Source of the DNA: Hyphomicrobiales bacterium
GTDB lineage: Bacteria > Pseudomonadota > Alphaproteobacteria > Rhizobiales > Aestuariivirgaceae
Direction: 5' to 3'
DNA length: 22,975 bases
Assembly: GCA_012032065.1 (NCBI GenBank)
Contig: JAAURV010000011.1
Coordinates: 1-22,975 of the forward strand
Shown here: positions 13,975 to 21,256 of the stretch, piece after piece
Numbering within the stretch: position 1 is the stretch's first letter
How the letters are laid out: each line of letters opens with the position of its first letter
Position numbers and translations under genes: made by a program
Notes under the pieces: model-generated
The model's input: only the letters and a program-made list of their open reading frames with translations
The model's database searches: none
What the model was told of the DNA's origin: nothing

Positions 13975-15222
13975 TTACGCTGCGATAACCATGCCTTCGA
14001 GTGGAATTTCCGGGGCTTTTCCGGCAATCAGATCTGCTGTGATTCGCGACGCCCCATGACTCATGGTCCATCCCATGTGCCCCTGGCCGGTGTTGAACCA
14101 AAGATTTTTCATCTTCGAAGGCCCGAGAATCGGCGTCCCCTCCGGCGTCATCGGCCTGAGCCCCGACCAGTAGCTCGCCTTGGACCAATCCGCGCCATCC
14201 GGAAACAACGCCTTCATGGTGGAGAGCATGGTGGAGAAGTCGGATGGCTTGAACTCTCGTTTATAACCCGAAAACTCCGCCGTCGCAGTCGCGCGGACGC
14301 GATCGCCATAGGGCGCGTAGGCCACCAGCGTCTCCTCATCGACGCCACCAATCGCAGGCGGATTGTTCCGCCCCGCCACCGGAGCGGTGATCGCGTATCC
14401 TTTTACCGGATAGATCGGCAGTTCGTGTCCAAGCTCTTTCGCGAGATGCGGCGAATAGACCCCGAGGCAGAGCACGAACACGTCCGCTTCCATCCGCCCC
14501 TTGCCGGTCCTCACCGCCGCGACCCGGTCACCCGTTTTCTCGAAGCCGGTCACCGTGGTGTTGAAGCTGAACTTCACGCCCTGCCCTTGAAGCCACGTCC
14601 CCATGTTGCGTGCAAACAGCCGGCAATCGCCGCTCTCGTCATCTGGCGCATAAAGCGCGCCCGCGAACTGGGTCTTCACCGGCTCAAGCGCCGGATCGGC
14701 CTTCGCCACGCCATCACGGTCCAGCGTTTCGATGCGGCAGCCGTTGTCGGAGAGAATGCGCGACTTGGCCGACGCCGCTTTGAGCGCTGCCTCGGAGCGA
14801 TAGAGGTAAAGAAGTCCGCCCTTGCGGCCATCATAGGCCACGCCTGTCCGCGCCACTGTCTCGTGAAAGACCGAGAGCGAATAGTTGCAGAGCCTCACTT
14901 TGCGCTTGGTATTGAGCGCCGCGCGTTCCGCCGTGCACTCTCCCCAGAATCGCCACATCCAGCGCCAGAAGCGCGGGTCGGTGGAAAACTTGAAGCGCAG
15001 CGCCTGATCGCCTTTCCACAGCGAGCGCAGCAAAATGCCCGGTGCTGCCGGCGATGACCATGCATAGGCATGGCCTGGCGCGAACAGGCCCGCGTTGGAG
15101 TAACTGGTGAAAGATGCGGGCTCCGCCTCGCGGTCGATCACCGTCACCTCGAATCCGTCGCGGTTCAACTCATAGGCCGTGGTGATGCCGGCGATCCCTG
15201 CTCCAAGTACCAGTGCCTTCAT
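13975..15222 (-). CDS. dadA: D-amino acid dehydrogenase, small-subunit type (DadA-like FAD oxidoreductase)
   Basis: A 415-aa FAD enzyme of the DAO superfamily; DadA oxidises D-amino acids (classically D-alanine) to 2-oxo acids and ammonia at the membrane. The nucleotide-binding motif is VLGAGIAGITTAYEL at the extreme N-terminus. Family blocks follow: SYSNAGLFAPGHAYAWSSPAAP, DPRFWRWMWRF, GALYAPDDESGDCRLF, YPVKGYAITAP, and the C-terminal SGLRPMTPEGTPILGPS with WFNTGQGHMGWTMSHGASR. Length is typical. Start ATG 15222 is 49 bp from a divergent PuuB-like oxidase, so the two flavoenzymes may share control. Related enzymes oxidise secondary amino acids, so another amino-acid substrate is possible. 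Confidence 0.9.
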   Translation of the reverse strand: MKALVLGAGIAGITTAYELNRDGFEVTVIDREAEPASFTSYSNAGLFAPGHAYAWSSPAAPGILLRSLWKGDQALRFKFSTDPRFWRWMWRFWGECTAERAALNTKRKVRLCNYSLSVFHETVARTGVAYDGRKGGLLYLYRSEAALKAASAKSRILSDNGCRIETLDRDGVAKADPALEPVKTQFAGALYAPDDESGDCRLFARNMGTWLQGQGVKFSFNTTVTGFEKTGDRVAAVRTGKGRMEADVFVLCLGVYSPHLAKELGHELPIYPVKGYAITAPVAGRNNPPAIGGVDEETLVAYAPYGDRVRATATAEFSGYKREFKPSDFSTMLSTMKALFPDGADWSKASYWSGLRPMTPEGTPILGPSKMKNLWFNTGQGHMGWTMSHGASRITADLIAGKAPEIPLEGMVIAA

Positions 15223-15271
15223 GCCTGCCCGCTTTGCCTATTCACGGCCGCGATGCTAGCAAGCCCCGGTC

Positions 15272-16612
15272 ATGCCTTCCACCACCCATCCGGATGCCTT
15301 CCATTTCGAATGGCCCGTCGACAGCTATTGGGAGGCCTCCGCACCGCCGCTTGAAGCGGCAATGCCACTGCTTTCGGGCAACGCCCAATGCGATGTCGCC
15401 ATCATCGGCGGGGGATACACCGGACTTTCCGCAGCGCTGGAATTGGCATCCTCCGGAATGGACGTTCGAATTCTGGAAGCCGCCGAACCCGGCTGGGGTG
15501 CATCCGGGCGCAATGGCGGTTTTGCCTGCATCGGCTCGCATAAGAGATCCTATGCCTCGATGATTTCGATCTACGGGATCGACGGCACACGCGCCTTCTA
15601 TCGCGCCATGAAGGAGTCCGTTGGCCTGGTTCATGATTTGTGCACCGAGCACCAAATTGATGCAAAGATCGCCGGAAAGGGCGAGATCACGCTCGCCCAT
15701 CTCCCCAATCGTTTGGAAGAATTCCGAGCCGAGCAGAAGTTCCTGCGCGAAACCTTCGGCGATGAGACGGAGCTGCTCACGCCAGCCGAGCTGAAATTGT
15801 ATGGACTCTGGGGGCCGGAATTCCACGGCGGATTGCTGGGCCGCACGGGTTTCGGCATTCATCCGCTGCGTTATGTCCGCGGCCTGGCAACCGCCGCTGC
15901 CAAGGCCGGTGTCACCATTCACAGCCGCTCACGCCTCATGCGGTGGGAGGAATCGTCCAATGGCCATGTGCTTTCAACGGCCAACGGAACATTGCGGGCG
16001 AAGCGCGTACTCGTTGCCACCAATGGCTACACCCCGGAAGACATATCGAACCGCCATGCCGGCCGCCTGATGCCGGCGCTCTCCAACATCATCGTGACCC
16101 GCCCTCTCTCCGATGCGGAATTGCAGGCGCAATGCTGGACCAGCCATGTGATGGCTTATGACTCGCGCAACCTGCTGCACTATTTCCGTTTGCTGCCGGA
16201 CAAGCGATTTCTGTTCGGCGGCCGTGGCGGAACCGATGCCTCCAACGCCGGCGCCGGTCCCATGCGGCAGAAACTCACGGCAACCTTCCATCGCTTGTTT
16301 CCGGCATGGTCGAATGCCGAGATCACCCATTTCTGGCGCGGCTTCGTGTGCCTCGCCTACGATCTCGTTCCCTACATCGGCCCTCTGGACGAGAAGAAAA
16401 CAGTCTGGACGGCGCTTGCCTATCACGGCAACGGCGTTGCCATGGGCACATGGTCGGGCCGCGCCGTGGCGCAACTGATGACGGACAGGAAGAAGGCGGC
16501 GGATATGCCCAACGTCATCACCCGCCGGCTGGCGAATTTTCCTTTACCCGCTTTCCGGCCGCACTATCTGAAGGGAGCGTATCTCTGGTTCGGTTGGAAG
16601 GATTCGCACTAA
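15272..16612 (+). CDS. FAD-dependent amine oxidoreductase (PuuB/OrdL-like)
   Basis: A 446-aa DAO-superfamily flavoenzyme of the group annotated gamma-glutamylputrescine oxidase. It opens with the family's extended N-terminus including FEWPVDSYWEASAPP, then the FAD motif CDVAIIGGGYTGLSAALELA (about 40-59) and GWGASGRNGGFACIG, which usually holds the flavin. Later blocks are RVLVATNGYTP, LLHYFRLLPDKRFLFGGRGG, FWRGFVCLAYDLVPYIG and TALAYHGNGVAMGTWSGRAV. Start ATG 15272 lacks a strong ribosome-binding site but fits the family. The substrate could be a gamma-glutamylated amine, which would link it to gmaS, or another secondary amine. PuuA, PuuC and PuuD are absent here, so I leave the symbol blank. 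It is divergent from dadA. Confidence 0.88.
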   Translation: MPSTTHPDAFHFEWPVDSYWEASAPPLEAAMPLLSGNAQCDVAIIGGGYTGLSAALELASSGMDVRILEAAEPGWGASGRNGGFACIGSHKRSYASMISIYGIDGTRAFYRAMKESVGLVHDLCTEHQIDAKIAGKGEITLAHLPNRLEEFRAEQKFLRETFGDETELLTPAELKLYGLWGPEFHGGLLGRTGFGIHPLRYVRGLATAAAKAGVTIHSRSRLMRWEESSNGHVLSTANGTLRAKRVLVATNGYTPEDISNRHAGRLMPALSNIIVTRPLSDAELQAQCWTSHVMAYDSRNLLHYFRLLPDKRFLFGGRGGTDASNAGAGPMRQKLTATFHRLFPAWSNAEITHFWRGFVCLAYDLVPYIGPLDEKKTVWTALAYHGNGVAMGTWSGRAVAQLMTDRKKAADMPNVITRRLANFPLPAFRPHYLKGAYLWFGWKDSH

Positions 16613-16617
16613 CGCTT

Positions 16618-16639
16618 CTTCCCCAACTTGTTGGTGAAG
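16618..16639. terminator. Hairpin after the PuuB-like gene
   Basis: A 22-base imperfect palindrome (CTTC-x-CCAAC-TT-GTTGG-x-GAAG) begins five bases after the oxidase stop codon, followed by a second small stem GGCGC-GAA-GCGCC (16641-16653). There is no T-run, so termination strength is uncertain. Confidence 0.35.
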
Positions 16640-16750
16640 TGGCGCGAAGCGCCGATCGGGTGTCGATGAAGAGCGCTCTCCCTATATTGCTCCGTATACA
16701 GATATTCAGAACCGCGCACTGCATCGCCGGCCCCTCGGCCTTTAGGGCCA

Positions 16751-16787
16751 CTCCCCCACGCGCTCCGCGCGCGAGGCAGAGAAATTC
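16751..16787. repeat. Degenerate GC-rich palindromic element
   Basis: A block starting CTCCCCC, with a CGCGC-rich centre and ending GAGAAATTC, lies just past the 3' end of ridA. It resembles the element at 7564-7602 (CTCCCCC, GCGC-rich centre, GAGAAGAATTC), also at the 3' end of a minus-strand gene. Its right arm is degraded. The rest of the 177-bp gap (16613-16789) holds only small hairpins and an AT-rich stretch near 16680-16710. Confidence 0.35.
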
Positions 16788-16789
16788 CG

Positions 16790-17140
16790 TCAGACCGCCG
16801 CCTCCACCATGATCTCCACATCGAGCCCCGGCGCCGCGAGTTTCGATTCGACCGTCGCCCGCGCCGGCGTCTGCCCGGCAACCACCCACGCATCCCAAGC
16901 TTCGTTCATCTGCGCGAAGGTGGAGATGTCGGTGAGCCAGATATTTGCCTTCAGAATCATCGTCTTGTCCGTGCCTGCCTCTTTCAGCGCCGCGTCGATC
17001 TGAGCGAGGATATCGTTTGTCTGTTCTTTCACCGACTTGCCCACCGTCTTCTCCGCAACGTAGCCGGAGAGATAGGCCCGGCCGCCGTGAATGACGGCCT
17101 TGCTCATGCGATTGCCCGCGCCGATCCGCTTGATGCTCAT
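16790..17140 (-). CDS. RidA-family (YjgF) reactive intermediate deaminase
   Basis: A 116-aa Rid-family protein. RidA hydrolyses reactive imines and enamines released by PLP enzymes and flavin amine oxidases. The family core is visible: AYLSGYVAEKTVGKSVKEQ, QIDAALKEAGTD, IWLTDISTFAQMNEAWDAWV, and the substrate-binding Arg in TPARATVESKLAAPG with LDVEIMVEA following. Start ATG 17140 has AGAGGAG seven bases upstream. It begins 31 bp after the RocB-like gene on the same strand and is the last gene of the hydrolase operon. It could also be one of the Rid1-7 subfamilies specialised for a catabolic operon rather than housekeeping RidA; the residues around the Arg (ATVESKL) differ from the usual ATVGV-like text. 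Confidence 0.9.
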   Translation of the reverse strand: MSIKRIGAGNRMSKAVIHGGRAYLSGYVAEKTVGKSVKEQTNDILAQIDAALKEAGTDKTMILKANIWLTDISTFAQMNEAWDAWVVAGQTPARATVESKLAAPGLDVEIMVEAAV

Positions 17141-17171
17141 CTCGATGCTCCTCTTGGTTGGGTAGAGTTCT

Positions 17172-18635
17172 CTACCGCGCCTTCGCCACGGCATCAATGA
17201 CCGCCAGCAGCACACGGGGCAGCGTATCGAAAGCATAGGGCGCGTGAAGCCGCTCGAGCCAGGTGTGATAATCCCGGCCCCAGGGTCCGATGTTGATGGC
17301 GGGATAGCCGCCGGGCTCCGGCATGGCGAAGCCCGAACCCCAGATCGGCGTGTTGGCAGCCACGACGGAAAGATCGCCCGACGCTTCGCCGAAGAAGCTC
17401 ACATCCGAAATCCCCGCGAAATAGTTGACCTCTGCGAGACCGAAGGGCCGAACGGCCTTGGAGATGGCGGCACGGAGTTTCTGATCCTTGAGCAGGACCG
17501 CCGGATAGGGAATGGAGGCGAAACCCAGAATGACCGCCGGCTCGGTGAAATGAAGATCGCGGGTTATGCTTTCAAACGCCGCAAAGGTCTGGTCCGGCAG
17601 GCCTAGTGATGGATCACAAGCAATCGGTGTCTTAGGCAGATCCGCAAAGCGCTTGAGCGAAATCCGGCGGCCGGTTTTCTGTTCCGCCGCAGTGACGGCA
17701 TCCGCCGCCAGCGACATCGCGATATCCAGAACTTCGGCTCCGGAGCGGCGGTGCTGCATCGTATTCCAGTAGGCAAATGCAGATGCAGGCGTCGTGACGT
17801 TGTAGCCGCTCTTGCCATCCTTCGCAAAGAGCGTTGCCGGCGGAGCGGCCACTTCCCCGCCCGTTGCCTCCGACAGCAAAGGCGAGAGCTCAAAAGCCCG
17901 GATCAGCTCGGCCATCACATAGGCGGCATTGACGCCGTCCTGCGGATATCCGGCATGGGCCTGCCTGCCAATCACATATGCACAAATCAGCTGCTTGCCG
18001 ATCGAACCATAAGTGACGGCGCGGCCCTTCGATCCATCGCCCTGATCCGAGATGGAATCGAGATTGATCACCAGCGCGATTTCGAGTCTCAACTCCGCGG
18101 CAAGCGCTTTGAGCTGCGGAACGGCTGCGCGGGCGCCTGCCGATCTGACTTCCTCGTCGGAAACCCCGACGAAGAGCAGCGATATGTCGCCCGGATAGGC
18201 CTCCATCGCGGTTATGCCCGCCGCAAGCCCGGCCTTCATGTCGAGAAGCCCACGGCCCGGCAGAAAATCGCCGCTCTCGAAGTCGGCGAGCGCCAGAGCG
18301 TTCTCCTTGGAATTCCTCAGCCTACGGATTGTTTCCGGCAGCAATTTTTCGGATTGCAAGGCCAGTTCCGTGAGTTCGCCGTAGTCGTCGTAGGGAACCG
18401 TATCGAAATGGCCGGTGAGAACGATCGTCTTGTTCGATCTTCCGCGTTTCAGCGCAAAAACATTGCTTCTTTCCGCCGGATCATCCGGTATCCGGGAGGT
18501 CCAGACCTTGAAGTGAGAAAGTCGCTCCGAAAGCTTTTGAGGCAGCTCCGCTTCCTGGCGCGATCCCGAAACGGATGGCCATGAGGTGAAGGTCAGCGCC
18601 AATTCCCGCGCTCGCGCGGAGAGATCGTTCCTCAC
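17172..18635 (-). CDS. M20-family peptidase, RocB-like
   Basis: A 487-aa zinc-dependent M20 hydrolase similar to RocB, an arginine-catabolism-associated protein of unproven reaction. Metal-site motifs are VLTGHFDTVPYDDYGE (His76, Asp78), PGRGLLDMKAGLAAG (bridging Asp132) and LFVGVSDEEVRSAGAR (Glu161/162). The dimerisation or lid segment GRQAHAGYPQDGVNAAYVMAE contains the second-site His. The C-terminal GRDYHTWLERLHAPYAFDTL carries the final metal His candidate. The start is GTG 18635, whose first bases overlap the upstream stop (GTGA), so it is coupled to the carbamoylase gene. RocB proteins are usually somewhat longer (about 550 aa in Bacillus). The substrate is unknown; an N-acyl or N-carbamoyl amino acid is a reasonable guess given its partner. 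Confidence 0.88.
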   Translation of the reverse strand: MRNDLSARARELALTFTSWPSVSGSRQEAELPQKLSERLSHFKVWTSRIPDDPAERSNVFALKRGRSNKTIVLTGHFDTVPYDDYGELTELALQSEKLLPETIRRLRNSKENALALADFESGDFLPGRGLLDMKAGLAAGITAMEAYPGDISLLFVGVSDEEVRSAGARAAVPQLKALAAELRLEIALVINLDSISDQGDGSKGRAVTYGSIGKQLICAYVIGRQAHAGYPQDGVNAAYVMAELIRAFELSPLLSEATGGEVAAPPATLFAKDGKSGYNVTTPASAFAYWNTMQHRRSGAEVLDIAMSLAADAVTAAEQKTGRRISLKRFADLPKTPIACDPSLGLPDQTFAAFESITRDLHFTEPAVILGFASIPYPAVLLKDQKLRAAISKAVRPFGLAEVNYFAGISDVSFFGEASGDLSVVAANTPIWGSGFAMPEPGGYPAINIGPWGRDYHTWLERLHAPYAFDTLPRVLLAVIDAVAKAR

Positions 18636-19876
18636 GCCTGCGACCGGTCATGGGCGAGAACAGCGTTGAGCAGCACCTGCGCGCCGGCGGCGCATTCGTC
18701 GAAGGTGGTCGATTCTTCCTCGTTGTGCGAAATGCCGTTGAGGCAGGGCACGAAGATCATCGTCGTCGGCGCCACCCGCGCGATATAGGCGGCGTCGTGG
18801 CCCGCGCCCGAGGCCATGTCGCGCGACTGGAAGCCCGCTAGCTTCACGCCTTCGCGCACGCAGGTGATGAGTTCCGGCGCGAATTTGACTGCCGGCGATT
18901 TCCAGATGCGCTTCTCTTCCATCGTAATCCGGAGTTCGTCAGCGATCCTTGCAATGGCTTCCTGATACTCCTTCTCCATCAGATCAAGGACGCCTTCATC
19001 GGGATGGCGAAGATCGACGGTGAAGAATGCTTCGCCTGGAACTACATTGCGGCTGTTGGGCCGGTTCTCGATGAGGCCGACACTGGCAACACCCGGCAGA
19101 TGATTGAGCCCTACCGTGTTGATCGCATCGATCATGCGCGCCGCTCCGAGCAGCGCGTTCTTGCGAAGGCCCATCGGTGTTGCGCCGGTGTGGCTTTCCT
19201 GACCTTTGAGCGTGACCTCGTACCAGCGCATGCCCTGAACCCCGGTGACGACGCCGATCATCTTGCTCTCCGCTTCGAGGATCGGTCCCTGCTCGATGTG
19301 CAGTTCGAACATCGCCTGAAACTTGATGGCGCCCGCCTTCTCCTTGCCCTTGTAGCCGATGCGCTCCAGTTCATCGCCGAGCTTGATGGCCTGGCGGTCT
19401 TCGCGGCTGTAAGCGAACTCGGGCGTGAACACGCCGGCATAGACGCCGGAACAGAGCATGGCGGGCGCGAAACGCGAGCCTTCCTCATTGGTCCAGTTGA
19501 CGATCATGACGGGCGCGTTGGTCTCGTAGCCCATGTCGACGAGCGTGCGCATCGCTTCGAGCGCACCCAAAACGCCCAGCACACCATCGAACTTGCCGCC
19601 CGTCGGCTGCGTGTCGAGATGCGATCCCATGGCGATGGGAGCGACATCCTTACGGCGGCCGGAGCGCGTGGCGAACATGTTGCCCACTTCATCCACCTGC
19701 ACGGTGCAGCCCAGCTTCTCGCACTCACGCTTGAACCAGTCGCGCACCTTCTTGTCTTCGTCGGAAACCGTGAGCCGCTTGATGCCGCCCTTGGGCGTTG
19801 CGCCATACTGCGCCGTTTCCATCAGTGCGTCCCAAAGGCGCTGCGGATTAATCGTGAGATTGGTTTTGGACGTCAT
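18632..19876 (-). CDS. Zn-dependent N-carbamoyl-L-amino-acid hydrolase / allantoate amidohydrolase family
   Basis: A 414-aa M20-type amidohydrolase of the HyuC/AllC/PydB family, which removes the carbamoyl group from N-carbamoyl amino acids, beta-ureidopropionate or allantoate. The dinuclear zinc residues are seen in GSHLDTQPTGGKFDGVLG (His86, Asp97), NWTNEEGSRFAPAM (Glu131/132), FELHIEQGPILE and the C-terminal NGISHNEEESTT. The dimer lid QESHTGATPMGLRKNAL and ASGAGHDAAYIA are family-typical. Start ATG 19876 has GGGGAG five bases upstream. It leads an operon with the RocB-like peptidase (GTGA overlap) and RidA. The family members cannot be separated by eye. No hydantoinase, dihydropyrimidinase or allantoinase gene is beside it. 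Confidence 0.92.
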   Translation of the reverse strand: MTSKTNLTINPQRLWDALMETAQYGATPKGGIKRLTVSDEDKKVRDWFKRECEKLGCTVQVDEVGNMFATRSGRRKDVAPIAMGSHLDTQPTGGKFDGVLGVLGALEAMRTLVDMGYETNAPVMIVNWTNEEGSRFAPAMLCSGVYAGVFTPEFAYSREDRQAIKLGDELERIGYKGKEKAGAIKFQAMFELHIEQGPILEAESKMIGVVTGVQGMRWYEVTLKGQESHTGATPMGLRKNALLGAARMIDAINTVGLNHLPGVASVGLIENRPNSRNVVPGEAFFTVDLRHPDEGVLDLMEKEYQEAIARIADELRITMEEKRIWKSPAVKFAPELITCVREGVKLAGFQSRDMASGAGHDAAYIARVAPTTMIFVPCLNGISHNEEESTTFDECAAGAQVLLNAVLAHDRSQA

Positions 19877-19927
19877 GTCGGCTCCCCAAGTCTGAGCCCG
19901 AACAATAGCGCTGGAAACCGCGCCTGT

Positions 19928-20128
19928 CTAAGCGCCGTCCTCATCCTTCGGCCAGGCGATGAAGAAGGTCCAGATGGCATAACCCAGCATGGCGGCGGAA
20001 AGCACGGTCCACAGTCCGTCCTTCGAATAGGCTTCGTACCCGAACCATGCGGCCACGAAGGCCACGATGACGATTCGCCGCCACAGTGGCCTGTAGAAGG
20101 GATGGCCGACGTCGCTGTTCTTGATCAC
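19928..20128 (-). CDS. Small membrane protein of unknown function
   Basis: A 66-aa protein starting at GTG 20128, in a GTGA overlap with the true (frame-corrected) stop of the transglycosylase gene. Two hydrophobic stretches are visible, RIVIVAFVAAWFGYEAY and WTVLSAAMLGYAIWTFFIAW, so it is probably an inner-membrane protein with two short helices; the C-terminus KDEDGA is acidic. The N-terminal VGHPFYRPLWRR text is one I associate with small conserved alphaproteobacterial membrane proteins of no known role. Coupling to a lytic transglycosylase hints at a cell-envelope function, but nothing more can be said. Confidence 0.75.
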   Translation of the reverse strand: MIKNSDVGHPFYRPLWRRIVIVAFVAAWFGYEAYSKDGLWTVLSAAMLGYAIWTFFIAWPKDEDGA

Positions 20129-20927
20129 TTGCCGTCGATCTGCTTGCCGATGATGGCGATGGCGCGCTGATAGACGCTCGCGGCGTTCATCCCTGGATCG
20201 CGCCGAAGTTCGCCTGCCCCGGCTGATAGCCGCCACCCGCCGACCAGCCATGGCCGCGCAGGAATTTGGCGGTGGAGGCGAGCGCATCGGCTTTCGAGTT
20301 GAGATTGACAGAACCGTTGCCATCGCCATCCGCGCCATAAAGCAGGATGTTCTTCGGCAGGAACTGCGTCTGCCCCACTTCGCCATGCATGGCGCCGCGC
20401 GAAGCGGCCGAGAGCGATCCGCGGTCGATCAGTTTTAGCGCGGCGTAGAGCTGCTCGGTGAAATAGCCCGAGCGGCGGCAATCATAGGCGAGCGTGGCCA
20501 CGGCGGAGATCGTGTTTTGGCTGCCGGTGAAACCGCCGAAACCGGTTTCCATACCCCAGATCGCCAAGAGCGGCCCAGGCGGAACGCCGTATCGCTTCTC
20601 GAGCGAGGCAAAGAGCGCGGCGTTGGAACGCTTAAGTGAGCGGCCGCGCGCCACGATTCCTCCGGCACCCCGCTTCGCCATGAAGGCGCCGAGGGAAAGC
20701 TTGAAGCTCTTCTGGCTTCGGTCGGCGCGGATGGTGCCGGTCGAATATTTGGTGCCCGCAAGCGCGGAAAGGCCGCGCTGCTTGACGCCATTGGCCTTGG
20801 CTTCGGACATGAACGCCCTTTTCCAGGCTTCGTAGCCCGCACCCGTGGAGCCGCACTTCGCCGCGAGCGCCGGCGCGCTCAGGAAACACAAGGTTACAAC
20901 CGCAAGACCAAGCTTTCGGGCCAGCAT
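20125..20927 (-). CDS. Lytic murein transglycosylase (MltB/SLT_2 type), single-base frameshift near C-terminus
   Basis: A periplasmic peptidoglycan lyase that cuts the MurNAc-GlcNAc bond. Start ATG 20927 has GGAGGAGGT just upstream; residues 1-22 are a signal peptide (ARKLGLAVVTLCFLSAPALA). The catalytic Glu lies in LAIWGMETGFGGFTG; downstream family text includes TLAYDCRRSGYF, GEVGQTQFLPKNILLYG and the Ca-loop-like GADGDGNGSVNLNS. In the raw sequence the frame stops at 20187-20189 right after GAIQG. Inserting one G turns the stop into TGG and continues in frame as W-NAASVYQ... to a stop at 20125-20127, the C-terminus expected of the family, giving 267 aa. The base is either lost in sequencing or truly deleted; the loss removes only about 22 residues. 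The next gene overlaps the corrected stop. Confidence 0.9.
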
Positions 20928-21022
20928 GGGACCTCCTCCGCCGATATGATTCGCCGTTTTTGCCATTAGAACGGGAACTTGTCACCGTGCCAAAATATTC
21001 TTGCCCAAAAAAGATTCCTGTC

Positions 21023-21051
21023 TTGAAGCTGTCCGGTGCTTCGGCTGTATT
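21023..21051 (+). promoter_or_regulatory. Predicted promoter upstream of the PhyH gene
   Basis: TTGAAG (21023-21028) and TGTATT (21046-21051) are spaced by exactly 17 bp, which puts transcription start near 21058. The 20928-21145 gap between the divergent transglycosylase gene and the PhyH reading frame otherwise holds the hairpin at 21077-21111 and no further gene that I can support. Confidence 0.45.
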
Positions 21052-21076
21052 GTCCTAAGTTTCCACGAATCTGCCA

Positions 21077-21120
21077 AGGCCCGAAGCACTCCCTCGAGGA
21101 GCGCCGGGCCTCTTTCATTT
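21077..21120 (+). terminator. Strong stem-loop with pyrimidine tail: attenuator or small-RNA terminator
   Basis: Nested stems AGGCCCG/CGGGCCT (7 bp, perfect) and GCACTCC/GGAGCGC (one mismatch) close on a CTCGA loop, followed by CTTTCATTT. It lies about 20 bases past the predicted start site and before the AAGGAGG site at 21132. It could prematurely end the phyH transcript or end a short RNA of about 60 nt. Confidence 0.55.
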
Positions 21121-21256
21121 CCACGCTAACCAAGGAGGTCGCCCGATGCGGCGTTTGATCGCGTTCCTCTTCGCCGCCCAGTTGATTTTCGCCAATGCGC
21201 TTGACAGCTGCGCCCACCAATTTCAGTCTTCGCACAAAACATCGGGAGGAATGGCC

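Noticed and set aside
19004..20170. 388-codon plus-strand frame opposite the carbamoylase
   Set aside because: Antisense to a conserved M20 enzyme; no domain signature and it crosses two genuine minus-strand genes.
20125..20190. A 21-codon coupled minigene between the transglycosylase and the membrane protein
   Set aside because: Its translation is the expected C-terminus of the transglycosylase, displaced by a one-base deletion.
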